From: an uncultured Oscillospiraceae bacterium
Lineage (GTDB): Bacteria; Bacillota; Clostridia; Oscillospirales; Ruminococcaceae
Assembly: GCA_910578965.1 (NCBI GenBank)
Contig: CAJTSP010000083.1
Span: 1-11,837 of the forward strand
DNA length: 11,837 nucleotides
Direction of reading: 5' to 3'
Shown here: positions 1 through 6,296 of the stretch, piece by piece
How the letters are laid out: every line of letters begins with the position of its first letter
Numbering within the stretch: position 1 is the stretch's first letter
Program-made: the position numbers and the translations under genes
Notes under the pieces: model-generated
The model's database searches: none
What the model saw: the letters and a program-made list of their open reading frames with translations, nothing else
Told to the model about the DNA's origin: nothing

Positions 1-69
1 TTTTGCCCTTTGCAAACTGGTTGGCAAAAAATGCGAAACATCGGACCAGACCCCCTCTACATGACCTAA
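1..69 (+). CDS. Possible C-terminal end of an upstream gene (partial)
   Basis: The first forward frame is open from the window edge to a TAA at 67-69 and would encode 22 residues ending in RNIGPDPLYMT. The stop lies just before the terminator hairpin at 72-118, which is where a rightward gene would end. Only 69 bases are visible, so an open frame carries little weight and no family can be named. It could equally be non-coding. Confidence 0.2.
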   Translation, partial: FCPLQTGWQKMRNIGPDPLYMT

Positions 70-71
70 TG

Positions 72-118
72 AAAAAAGCGGGGCAGTGCCGGCCAACATG
101 CCTGCACTGCCCCGCCCT
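72..118. terminator. Bidirectional intrinsic terminator
   Basis: A perfect 12-bp stem (GCGGGGCAGTGC at 78-89 pairs with 104-115) closes a 14-nt loop. On the minus strand it is followed by six T (72-77 read in reverse), placing a canonical terminator after the small leftward gene that stops at 137. On the plus strand it is followed by CCTTTT and could also end a gene coming in from the left edge. Confidence 0.8.
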
Positions 119-136
119 TTTGACCAAAACGGCCCC

Positions 137-322
137 TTAAAAATACCGGCTGGCCATCTTGTCAATGTCCAGCACGGCCTTTTCGGCCCCGCGGGCCACC
201 TTTTTGGCCATCTTTTTGACCTCGCGCTGATTGCGGCTGGCAAGATAAGCGCCTGCGCCCACCGCACAGGCGCCGGCAATGCCCATGGCGATGTTGCGGG
301 CGGTGTTGTTTTGCTTATGCAT
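137..322 (-). CDS. Small membrane-anchored basic protein, 61 aa, unknown function
   Basis: The family is not recognised. The ATG at 322 is chosen because AAAAGGAGG lies 8 nt upstream (331-338); the longer frame to 403 has no such site and adds a low-complexity N-terminus. The protein starts MHKQNNTARN, has one Gly/Ala-rich hydrophobic helix at about residues 11-28 (IAMGIAGACAVGAGAYLA), then a lysine/arginine-rich amphipathic segment (REVKKMAKKVARGAEKAV) and ends DKMASRYF. The layout, one helix followed by a charged helix, recalls YtxH-type small stress proteins, but that is only a resemblance. It is a single-gene unit, transcribed away from pdxY and closed by the terminator at 72-118. A real gene is likely because of the SD site, the terminator and the TM-plus-basic pattern. 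Confidence 0.7.
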   Translation of the reverse strand: MHKQNNTARNIAMGIAGACAVGAGAYLASRNQREVKKMAKKVARGAEKAVLDIDKMASRYF

Positions 323-567
323 CCTTACGGCCTCCTTTTGATTCGTCTGGGGAGCCTTTTGATACCCGGCCGGCCGCCAAAGCCTGCCGGCGGGCTCGCG
401 CATTGCTTGCAGGCCCCGCTTTTTTATGCGGCAGGGCCCGTATGGCAGGCCCCGGAAAAGCAGGCCGGGCCGCTGGCCGGGCTCGGCCTTTTATGCTTTT
501 GTTTTTCCGCCCTATTAGGTTTTCCGCTTTTTTGCCCTTTATCCCGCTTTTTTTGCGAGGCGAAATG
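323..567. other. Gene-free stretch between divergent genes
   Basis: This stretch separates the leftward 61-aa gene from the rightward pdxY transcript. The part next to the small gene (365-480) is very GC-rich with GGCC/CCGG clusters that can fold. The part from about 488 to 560 is a T-rich pocket on the plus strand that leads into the pdxY promoter. A promoter for the leftward gene must lie here, but no pair of hexamers with good spacing was found for it. No coding potential is evident. Confidence 0.4.
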
Positions 568-576
568 TGCTACAAT
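568..576 (+). promoter_or_regulatory. Extended -10 promoter for pdxY operon
   Basis: TGCTACAAT forms an extended -10 element (TG at 568-569, TACAAT at 571-576). The upstream -35 position holds only a T tract (548-553), which is acceptable for an extended -10 promoter. Transcription would begin near 583, giving a leader of about 56 nt before the GTG start of pdxY at 639. Confidence 0.5.
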
Positions 577-592
577 AGGGTAGCGGTTTTTG

Positions 593-609
593 GGCGGGGC
601 TTCCCCGCC
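593..609 (+). other. Leader hairpin upstream of pdxY
   Basis: GGCGGGG (593-599) pairs perfectly with CCCCGCC (603-609) across a 3-nt loop within the predicted 5' leader. It is not followed by a T run, so it is not a terminator. It lies about 16 nt before the SD (625-632) and could stabilise the transcript or influence translation. No known riboswitch fold was seen. Confidence 0.35.
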
Positions 610-638
610 GGGAATGGACGCTGGGAAGAGGGATTTTT

Positions 639-1472
639 GTGAAAAAGCCAAAAGCACCGCCAACGGTGCTCTGCATCAACGACCTTTCGGGCGCGGGGCG
701 GTGCAGCCTTGCGGTGATTTTGCCGGTACTGGCCGTGATGGGCTGCCAGCCGGTGGCCCTGCCCACCCTGCTGCTTTCCACCCACACCGGCGGCCTGGGC
801 ACGCCGGCCCGCCTTGGCTGTGACGAATACGGCAGGGCCGCGCTGCGCCATTACCGGGAGCTTGGGCTGGAGATCGGCTGTATCTATGCCGGGTACCTGG
901 CCGGGCCTGCCGGGCTGCAGTTGGCCGGGGAGGCCTTTTCGCTCTGGCCGACTGCCCTCAAGGTGCTGGATCCCGTGATGGGCGACAACGGACGCTATTA
1001 CACCGGGATGGATGGCCTTACGGACGGCCTGCGCCGGCTGGCCGGCCTGGCCGACCTTGTGCTGCCCAACCTCACCGAGGCCTGTTTTTTAACCGGCCGC
1101 CCCTATGAGGAAGGGGTATTCACACGCGAATCCGCGCGGGAATTTGCCCGGCCGCTGGCCGGGCTTTGCCCCAGCGTTGTGGTTACCGGCCTGCCAATGG
1201 GCAAATATGTGGGCTGCGCCGGAGCCGGCCGGGAGGAATTTGTGCTCAAAAAGCCCTATGCGCCCCAGCCCTGCCACGGTTCGGGCGACCTGTTTGCTGC
1301 GGTGCTGATTGGCGGGCTTTTGCGGGGCAACGCGCTCAGTGCCGCCGCCGATGCCGCCGCCGAGTTTGTTTCCACCGCCATCACCGCCACCCCGCCCGAT
1401 GCCGACCCCCGGCTGGGCCTTTGGTTTGAGCCTATGCTGGGCCGGCTGGCCGCCCCGGGCACGGGCAGGTAG
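639..1472 (+). CDS. pdxY: Pyridoxamine / pyridoxal kinase (PfkB-ribokinase fold)
   Basis: The enzyme phosphorylates pyridoxal or pyridoxamine with ATP in the cytoplasm, in vitamin B6 salvage. At 277 aa it has the usual family length. Visible motifs are the N-terminal CINDLSGAGRCSLAVILPVL (residues 12-31) with a substrate-binding THTGG (49-52), the DPVMGDNGRYY block (111-121), NLTEACFLTG (144-153), and the anion-hole motif GSGD at 214-217 with Asp217 as catalytic base. The start is a GTG with AGAGGG 6 nt upstream. It is the first gene of a rightward unit and is followed after 4 nt by trmL. The fold also covers hydroxymethylpyrimidine kinases (ThiD), but the N-terminal block matches the pyridoxamine-kinase branch common in Clostridia. 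The family is certain; the exact vitamer preference cannot be read from sequence. Confidence 0.88.
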   Translation: MKKPKAPPTVLCINDLSGAGRCSLAVILPVLAVMGCQPVALPTLLLSTHTGGLGTPARLGCDEYGRAALRHYRELGLEIGCIYAGYLAGPAGLQLAGEAFSLWPTALKVLDPVMGDNGRYYTGMDGLTDGLRRLAGLADLVLPNLTEACFLTGRPYEEGVFTRESAREFARPLAGLCPSVVVTGLPMGKYVGCAGAGREEFVLKKPYAPQPCHGSGDLFAAVLIGGLLRGNALSAAADAAAEFVSTAITATPPDADPRLGLWFEPMLGRLAAPGTGR

Positions 1473-1476
1473 GCCC

Positions 1477-1977
1477 ATGCCGGTTTTGAACATCGTGCTG
1501 GTGGAGCCGCGCATCCCCCAGAACACCGGCAACATTGCCCGTACCTGTGCCGCCACCGGGGCGCGGCTGCACCTGGTGGGCCCCATGGGCTTTGCGGTGG
1601 ACGACAAAAAGCTCAAGCGGGCCGGGCTTGACTATTGGCACCTGCTTGATATAACATATTATAAAAGCCTCGGGGATTTTTTTGCCCGCGCCGCAGGGCC
1701 GTTTGTGTACTTTACCACCAAGGCCCCGGCCCGCTATACCGACCGCCCTTACCCGGACGGGGTGTTTCTGGTTTTTGGGCGGGAGGATGCCGGCCTGCCC
1801 GAGGCGCTGCTGGCGGCCAACCGGCCTGCCTGTGTACGGCTGCCCATGTGCTCGCCCGCCCGCAGCCTGAACCTGTCCAACACGGTGGCGGTGGCCGTTT
1901 ACGAGGTGCTGCGCCAGTGGGATTTTCCCGGCCTGCAAAGCGCCGGCCGGCTGCGGGGATATGAATGGGAACCCTGA
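1477..1977 (+). CDS. trmL: tRNA (cytidine(34)-2'-O)-methyltransferase (SPOUT family)
   Basis: TrmL uses S-adenosylmethionine to 2'-O-methylate the wobble nucleotide of leucine tRNAs. The 166-aa protein matches the family length (about 150-170). The three SPOUT motifs that form the trefoil-knot cofactor site are visible: EPRIPQNTGNIARTC (residues 9-23), LVFGREDAGLP (about 98-108), and the C-terminal RLPM....RSLNLSNTVAVAVYEVLRQ. The ATG at 1477 lies 4 nt after the pdxY stop, with GGTAGG just upstream, so translation is probably coupled. A longer frame from 1309 exists only as an overlap with pdxY. No separate promoter or terminator was found between it and pdxY. Confidence 0.93.
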   Translation: MPVLNIVLVEPRIPQNTGNIARTCAATGARLHLVGPMGFAVDDKKLKRAGLDYWHLLDITYYKSLGDFFARAAGPFVYFTTKAPARYTDRPYPDGVFLVFGREDAGLPEALLAANRPACVRLPMCSPARSLNLSNTVAVAVYEVLRQWDFPGLQSAGRLRGYEWEP

Positions 1978-2065
1978 GCAGGGTATTGCCAGAGGCCCCG
2001 GCCGGCTTTTGCCTGCATCTTATGCATGCGGTGCCAACCTTTTTGAGCGAATGGAAGTGAAACGT

Positions 2066-2941
2066 TTGATCCGAAAAATTGCAGTTTTAACCGACTCCTG
2101 CTGTGATATTCCCCCCGAGCTGTGCGAAAAGTACGGCATCGACGTGATGTCCTTTGTCATTACGCTGGACGGGGTGAGCTACACCGAGCGGATAGACTTT
2201 GGCTTTGACGCCTTTTACAAGATGCTGCGCGAGGCACAGGGCACCCCCAGCACCGCCCACATCACCGCCATGCAGTTTTGTGAAAAATACTGTGCATATG
2301 TAGACGCCGGCATTACCGACCTTTTGCATGTCACCATCAACTCCACCGGCAGCGCCACCTATGAGGCAGCCCAGATGGCCCAGGGCCTTTTGCGGGAGGA
2401 GCGGCCGGAGCACCACATGCGGATCCACCTGATCGACAGCCACACTTATTCGATGGTATACGGCTGGCCGCTCTGCAACGCCGCCCAAAAGCTGCGCAAC
2501 GGGGCGGAGCTGCGCGGGGTAGTGGAGGAGCTCGAACGGGTATACGCCTGCTCCGAGATCGTACTGGCGGCCTTCAGCTTAAAGCAGATGAAAAAGAGCG
2601 GCCGCATCAGCGCCGCTGCCGCCTTTGCGGGCGAACTGCTCGGCCTGCGGCCGATCATCAGCCTCAACCAAGGCGTCAGCAGGGTAGAGGCCAAGGTAAG
2701 GGGGAACGGCGCTGTCATCCCGGCCATGATCCGGCAGGTCAAGAGCCGGGTGGACGACCCCGCGGCCCTCGTTTACCAGGTTGGATGTACCGACCTGGAC
2801 TGCACGGCCGACCTCATCAAGGCCTGCAAAAAGGAGTTTGGCCACCCGCCCGAAAACGTTTTTAAGCTGGGCGCGGCGGTAGCAAGCAATACCGGGCCGG
2901 ACGCGCTGGCCATTACCTACGAGGGCCGGCCGGCACGCTGA
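2066..2941 (+). CDS. DegV family fatty-acid-binding protein
   Basis: DegV (FakB-like) proteins bind a fatty acid; some present it to the kinase FakA for entry into phospholipid synthesis. With the chosen start the protein has 291 aa, typical for the family. Motifs are the N-terminal IRKIAVLTDSCCDIP, the TPSTAHITAMQF block (60-71) whose serine and threonine usually hold the carboxylate, INSTGSATYEAA (91-102), LIDSHTYSM, the SLKQMKKSGRIS segment and RPIISLNQG. The start is TTG at 2066 because GGAAGTGA (2053-2060) is a near-perfect SD 5 nt upstream and the product then begins at the conserved strand; ATG at 2051 and the open frame from 1961 have no SD. The gene follows trmL by 88 nt and ends at a likely terminator. 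No FakA gene is in the window. Confidence 0.9.
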   Translation: MIRKIAVLTDSCCDIPPELCEKYGIDVMSFVITLDGVSYTERIDFGFDAFYKMLREAQGTPSTAHITAMQFCEKYCAYVDAGITDLLHVTINSTGSATYEAAQMAQGLLREERPEHHMRIHLIDSHTYSMVYGWPLCNAAQKLRNGAELRGVVEELERVYACSEIVLAAFSLKQMKKSGRISAAAAFAGELLGLRPIISLNQGVSRVEAKVRGNGAVIPAMIRQVKSRVDDPAALVYQVGCTDLDCTADLIKACKKEFGHPPENVFKLGAAVASNTGPDALAITYEGRPAR

Positions 2942-2962
2942 GCCGGCTGCCACGCAATACCC

Positions 2963-2995
2963 GGGGCCGTCCGCATGGGCTGCGCCCCTTTTTTT
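2963..2995 (+). terminator. Probable intrinsic terminator after degV
   Basis: GGGG (2963-2966) pairs with CCCC (2985-2988) around an inner CGCA/TGCG helix (2972-2975 with 2981-2984) with a 5-nt bulge, and seven T follow immediately (2989-2995). The stem is imperfect but the T run and its place 21 nt after the degV stop support termination before the CPBP gene. Confidence 0.6.
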
Positions 2996-3018
2996 ATCCG
3001 GCCAAGGGGGTGTGCGGG

Positions 3019-4041
3019 ATGCCGCGGTACAAACAGGGCAGCACCCCGGTTCCCGCCGCCGCGCGGCGGGGCGCAACCGTCGCCGCACTGGCGGCATTGA
3101 GCTATCCAGCCTGTCTTGCCGGGTGCGAGGCGCTCGCCTCCCTGCTGCTCTCGGCCGTAAGCGGCCTGCCGGGCGCAGGCCTTTCGAACCCGGCAGGGGT
3201 AGGCCAGGCTCCGGCGGCCCTTCTCTGGGCGGGGGCGTCGGTGCTGGCTCTTCTTTTGCCCTCTGCCTGGGCTGCCCGCGCGCTGCGGCTCCCGCCCGCC
3301 CGGCTGGGCCTGGGCCGCCCGCGGCCTGGGCCGGCCCTCCGGTGGTTTGCACCGCTCTTTTTAGGGGCGGCGGCATTGGCCGGCGCCGTCGGCGGCATGC
3401 TGGGCCGGGCGCTTGGCATCCCGGCACGGCAGGCCCTTTTGCCCGCAGGAGGCTGGGCGCTGGCCGCGGGCTTTCTGGCCCTTTGCCTGCTGCCTGCCGT
3501 CACGGAAGAGCTGTTTTTTCGCGGCGTTTTGCAAACCGCCCTGCGCCCCTTCGGCCCCGGGGCGGCAGCGCTGGGCAGCGCCCTGCTGTTTGCCCTCTGC
3601 CATGGCAGCCCCTCCCAGGCTTTAAGCGCGCTGGTGAGCGGCCTGCTGCTGGGCCTTTTTGCCGAATGGCGCGGCAGCATATGGCCGGGCGCGGCGCTGC
3701 ACCTGGCCAACAACACGCTTGCATTCTGGTTCGGCTGGCTGGCCCAATATGCAGACGGCGAGCTCTCTGCCGCCCTGAGCCTTGCCGCCGGGCTTGCCTT
3801 TTTGGCCTGGGCCGGTATGGCAGCCTGGCAGGAGGCCCCAAAACGCCCCGCCGGGCGCATGGCCGCCCCGCAAAAGCCGCCGCGGCGGCAGGATGGGCGG
3901 CCCGGCGGCCGCGCCGGCCTGCCCCCTCTTGGCCGCGGGCCGGGGGGCGGGTTTGGAGTGCGCGCCCTCTTTGGCTGCCCGGCTTGGCGGCTGGCCCTGG
4001 CGGCCTTGGGCGCCCGGATGCTCTGGCGCTGGTTCTTTTAG
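3019..4041 (+). CDS. CPBP family intramembrane metalloprotease with extended C-terminus
   Basis: CPBP (Abi/Rce1-type, PF02517) proteins are multi-pass membrane glutamate/metal proteases; bacterial members act in peptide processing, bacteriocin immunity or unknown roles. This 340-aa protein has hydrophobic segments at about 21-47, 66-87, 108-132, 146-161, 183-194, 200-215 and 248-270. Signature motifs are EELFFRG (163-169), CHG with His195, and HLANN with His228 and Asn232. The ATG at 3019 is preferred over GTG at 3010 because AAGGGGGTG (3004-3012) lies 6 nt before it. After the protease domain comes a Pro/Arg/Gly-rich segment (about 273-315) and a short hydrophobic tail ending LWRWFF, which most family members lack. 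tadA follows after 83 nt. The substrate is unknown. Confidence 0.85.
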   Translation: MPRYKQGSTPVPAAARRGATVAALAALSYPACLAGCEALASLLLSAVSGLPGAGLSNPAGVGQAPAALLWAGASVLALLLPSAWAARALRLPPARLGLGRPRPGPALRWFAPLFLGAAALAGAVGGMLGRALGIPARQALLPAGGWALAAGFLALCLLPAVTEELFFRGVLQTALRPFGPGAAALGSALLFALCHGSPSQALSALVSGLLLGLFAEWRGSIWPGAALHLANNTLAFWFGWLAQYADGELSAALSLAAGLAFLAWAGMAAWQEAPKRPAGRMAAPQKPPRRQDGRPGGRAGLPPLGRGPGGGFGVRALFGCPAWRLALAALGARMLWRWFF

Positions 4042-4124
4042 GGCGGTACGCCTGTGCCGGGCGGCAAAATGGGGCGCCCGGGGCCCTGCCCCGCAAAGTC
4101 TTGCCCGTATGGGAGGTGCCGGCC

Positions 4125-4697
4125 ATGACCGACCTTGAGCTGATGCAGCTTGCCCTGGCCCAGGCGCGTGCCGCGGCCGAGGAGGGCGAGGTGCCTGTGG
4201 GCGCGGTTATCGCCCGCCGGGGGGAGGTTGTGTCGGCAGCCCACAACCGGCGCGAGGGGGATAAAAACGCCCTCTGCCACGCAGAGCTGTTGGCCATTGA
4301 TGCGGCCTGCAGGGCGCTGGGCGGCTGGCGGCTGTGGGAATGCGAGCTGTTTGTAACCTTAGAGCCCTGCCCTATGTGCGCGGGGGCGGTGATCAACAGC
4401 CGTATCCCCCGGGTAGTTTACGCCGCGCGGGATCCAAAGGCCGGCTGCTGCGGCTCGGTCTTGGACCTGTTTTGTTTGCCCTTCAACCATCGGCCCACGG
4501 TGGAGCAGGGGCTATTGGAGCAGGAGGCTGCCTCCCTGCTGGCAGAGTTTTTCGCCCGGCTGCGGCTGCGGCCCAAGGCTGCGCGCTGGAAAAAGCCGGC
4601 CGCGTCCGCTTCTGCCGTGCCAATGTCCTCCGAAACGCCACCCGGCGATGCACAGCCCTCTGCCGCAGCATTATCCCCGCCGGCCGAAATGCCTTGA
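4125..4697 (+). CDS. tadA: tRNA-specific adenosine deaminase
   Basis: TadA converts adenosine 34 of tRNA-Arg(ACG) to inosine, allowing one tRNA to read three arginine codons; it is usually essential. The cytidine-deaminase-fold signature is complete: HAE at 52-54 (zinc ligand His52, proton shuttle Glu54) and PCPMCAGA at 81-88 with zinc ligands Cys82 and Cys85. VPVGAVI (24-30) and HNRRE (40-44) are also typical. The ATG has GGGAGGTG 6 nt upstream. The protein has 190 aa; residues from about 156 on form an Ala/Pro/Ser-rich tail not needed for the fold and longer than in most homologues. A larger open frame running back to 3012 is the shadow of the CPBP gene and is not used. Confidence 0.95.
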   Translation: MTDLELMQLALAQARAAAEEGEVPVGAVIARRGEVVSAAHNRREGDKNALCHAELLAIDAACRALGGWRLWECELFVTLEPCPMCAGAVINSRIPRVVYAARDPKAGCCGSVLDLFCLPFNHRPTVEQGLLEQEAASLLAEFFARLRLRPKAARWKKPAASASAVPMSSETPPGDAQPSAAALSPPAEMP

Positions 4698-4722
4698 AAC
4701 GCCAAAAAAAGGGGCCTATGTT

Positions 4723-5451
4723 ATGAAACAAAAAACCGTGCTCATCACCGGCGGCTCCCGCGGCATTGGCGCGGCGGCAGCCGAGGCCTTTGCCGGGGCG
4801 GGCTACGCCGTGGCGCTCGGCTACCGGCATTCAAGGGCCGCCGCCGAGGCGCTGGCCGGGCGCTGGCCGGGGCAGGTGCTGCCGGTACAGGGGGATGTGG
4901 CTGTCTGTGCCGAGGTAGACCGGATGTTTGCACAGGCCGAACAGGCGTTTGGTACGGTGGATGTGCTGGTTTGCAACGCGGGCATCGCGGCCCAGCGGCT
5001 CTTTACCGAGATTACCGAGGAGGAGTGGCGCCGGATGCTGGACGTCCACCTTACCGGCGCATTTTTTTGCTGCCGGCGGGCACTGCCCGGCATGCTGCGG
5101 CAACGATGGGGGCGCATCCTTACGGTGAGCAGCATGTGGGGGCAGGTAGGCGGTAGCTGCGAGGCGCACTACTCGGCCGCCAAGGCAGGGCTGATCGGCC
5201 TGACCAAGGCGCTTGCAAAGGAAGAAGGCCCCAGCGGCGTCACGGCCAACTGCGTGGCTCCCGGGGTAATCGATACCGACATGATGGCGGGCTTTGCCCC
5301 GCAGGAAAAGGCCGCCATCGCCGGCGAAACCCCTTTGGGCCGGCTGGGCAGCCCGCGGGAGGTGGCCGACGCGCTGCTCTGGCTTGCCAGCGAAGAGGCC
5401 GGCTTTATTACCGGGCAGGTGCTGGGGGTAAGCGGCGGGCTGGTGGTGTAA
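4723..5451 (+). CDS. SDR oxidoreductase, FabG-like; candidate EF-P 5-aminopentanone reductase
   Basis: This is a classical short-chain dehydrogenase of 242 aa. The NADPH-binding TGGSRGIG lies at 9-16, NAG at 85-87, and the catalytic triad is Ser137, Tyr150 and Lys154. The region around the active site, SSMWGQVGGSCEAHYSAAKA, with WG and SCE before the tyrosine, and the following GLTKALAKE.GPSGV..NCVAPGVIDTDM, resembles what I recall of the Bacillus YmfI group, which reduces 5-aminopentanone on Lys of elongation factor P, more than housekeeping FabG; 242 aa also fits. No acp or fab genes lie nearby, which argues against fatty-acid synthesis. The ATG at 4723 has AAAGGGG about 10 nt upstream. The gap to tadA is 25 nt and to the HD gene 24 nt, so they are probably co-transcribed. 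The SDR call is firm; the EF-P role is inference. Confidence 0.8.
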   Translation: MKQKTVLITGGSRGIGAAAAEAFAGAGYAVALGYRHSRAAAEALAGRWPGQVLPVQGDVAVCAEVDRMFAQAEQAFGTVDVLVCNAGIAAQRLFTEITEEEWRRMLDVHLTGAFFCCRRALPGMLRQRWGRILTVSSMWGQVGGSCEAHYSAAKAGLIGLTKALAKEEGPSGVTANCVAPGVIDTDMMAGFAPQEKAAIAGETPLGRLGSPREVADALLWLASEEAGFITGQVLGVSGGLVV

Positions 5452-5475
5452 CAGCGGCCGAAAGGAGAAAATGCC

Positions 5476-6060
5476 ATGCTTCCAACGCGCGAGGAGGCCG
5501 AGGCGCTACTGCGCGAGGCCGAGCCCCACAACCCCGGCGCCTGGGCCGGGCACAGCCGCACCGCCGCCCGCTGCGCCGAACGCATTGCCCGGGCCTGCGG
5601 CGACCTTGATCCGGACAAGGCCTATGTACTGGGCCTTCTGCACGATATTGGCCGCCGGTTTGGCACCCGGCATCTGGGCCATGTGATCGACGGCTACCGG
5701 TATATGCTCTCGCTGGGGTACGACGAGGCCGCCCGCATCTGCCTGACCCACTCCTTCAAGCAGGGCAGCCGCACCACCGACGGCTATATCGGCCGGTTTG
5801 ACGTTACCGGCGAGGAGCTGGCCGAGATACGTTCCGCCCTCAAAACCGCCCCCATGGACGAATACGACGCCCTTATCCAGCTCTGCGACGCCATTTCCGG
5901 GGCGGGGATGGTAATGGACATCGAGGAACGGATGGCCGACGTCAAGCGCCGGTACGGGGCCTACCCGCAGGGCCAATGGGATGCAAACCTTGCCCTCAAG
6001 GCACACTTTGAGCAAAAAATGGGTCGGAGCCTCTATGAGGTGACCGGGCAGGAGGGGTGA
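5476..6060 (+). CDS. HD-domain phosphohydrolase, substrate unknown
   Basis: The 194-aa protein carries the metal-binding HD signature: His26 (AGHSRTAA), His56-Asp57 (GLLHDIGRR), His92 (LTHSF) and Asp138 (QLCDAIS). These ligands fit a one- or two-metal phosphohydrolase of the kind acting on nucleotides or similar phosphate esters. No second domain such as RelA, cyclic-dinucleotide or response-regulator modules is present, so this is a stand-alone hydrolase. The ATG at 5476 has AAAGGAG about 8-9 nt upstream; a nearby ATG at 5471 is in another frame. It lies 24 nt after the SDR gene and is the last gene of the rightward run. The substrate cannot be told from the sequence. Confidence 0.82.
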   Translation: MLPTREEAEALLREAEPHNPGAWAGHSRTAARCAERIARACGDLDPDKAYVLGLLHDIGRRFGTRHLGHVIDGYRYMLSLGYDEAARICLTHSFKQGSRTTDGYIGRFDVTGEELAEIRSALKTAPMDEYDALIQLCDAISGAGMVMDIEERMADVKRRYGAYPQGQWDANLALKAHFEQKMGRSLYEVTGQEG

Positions 6061-6069
6061 ACGGGCCCT

Positions 6070-6091
6070 GGGCAGGCCCCTGCCCTTGTTT
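6070..6091 (+). terminator. Weak terminator-like hairpin after the HD gene
   Basis: GGGCAG (6070-6075) pairs with CTGCCC (6080-6085) across 4 nt and is followed by TTGTTT. It lies 9 nt after the HD gene stop. The interrupted T run makes it weak; the stronger hairpin at 6236-6278 probably completes termination. Confidence 0.4.
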
Positions 6092-6119
6092 GACGCCAGC
6101 CCGGCCCGGGCGGTTTTTG

Positions 6120-6161
6120 CAGGAAAACAATATGCGGCATTTTGGAATATTTATTTTCCTG
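6120..6161. repeat. Inverted repeat in an AT-rich pocket
   Basis: CAGGAAAA (6120-6127) is exactly complementary to TTTTCCTG (6154-6161) with 26 nt between. It lies in the only clearly AT-rich part (about 6115-6220) of the convergent intergenic region 6061-6296. It could be a protein-binding site, a cruciform or part of a small transcript; nothing decides between these. Confidence 0.3.
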
Positions 6162-6176
6162 TAAGGTATTTTTCAC

Positions 6177-6204
6177 ATTTTATCGCACCCCACTACGTGC
6201 ACAA
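6177..6204 (-). promoter_or_regulatory. Possible leftward promoter in convergent intergenic region
   Basis: On the minus strand TTGTGC (6199-6204) and TAAAAT (6177-6182) are separated by 16 nt, close to the housekeeping consensus. It would fire towards the end of the HD gene, giving an antisense or small RNA. No gene or clear terminator follows in that direction, so it may be a chance match in AT-rich DNA. Confidence 0.2.
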
Positions 6205-6235
6205 AGAGTTTATCCTATCCGCAAGCTTTTTGCGT

Positions 6236-6278
6236 AAAAGCGCCCGCGGCCCTTGTAAAAGGGGCCGCGGGCGCTTTT
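6236..6278. terminator. Strong bidirectional terminator between convergent operons
   Basis: A perfect 17-bp stem runs from AAAAGCGCCCGCGGCCC (6236-6252) to its complement at 6262-6278, with TTTT at the plus-strand 3' end and AAAA at the 5' end, so it works in both directions. A few more pairs can form in the loop (CCCTT with AAGGG). It lies between the HD gene ending at 6060 and the leftward gene ending at 6297, and serves as the 3' end of both transcripts. Confidence 0.85.
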
Positions 6279-6296
6279 GCGGCTCGCTGTTGCAAT

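Noticed and set aside
1972..1983. Small hairpin ACCCTG-AG-CAGGGT at the trmL stop as a terminator.
   Set aside because: The stem is 6 bp with a 2-nt loop and no T run follows.
1961..2065. N-terminal extension of the DegV protein.
   Set aside because: It overlaps the end of trmL, lacks an SD and precedes the conserved first strand.
2579..3427. A 282-codon minus-strand frame across degV and the CPBP gene.
   Set aside because: Arg/Pro-rich shadow product that crosses a terminator and has no recognisable domain.
3012..4697. A 561-codon open frame spanning the CPBP gene and tadA.
   Set aside because: Only its last 190 codons are real (tadA). The earlier part is an Arg/Pro/Gly-rich shadow of the CPBP gene, and tadA has its own strong SD at 4111-4118.
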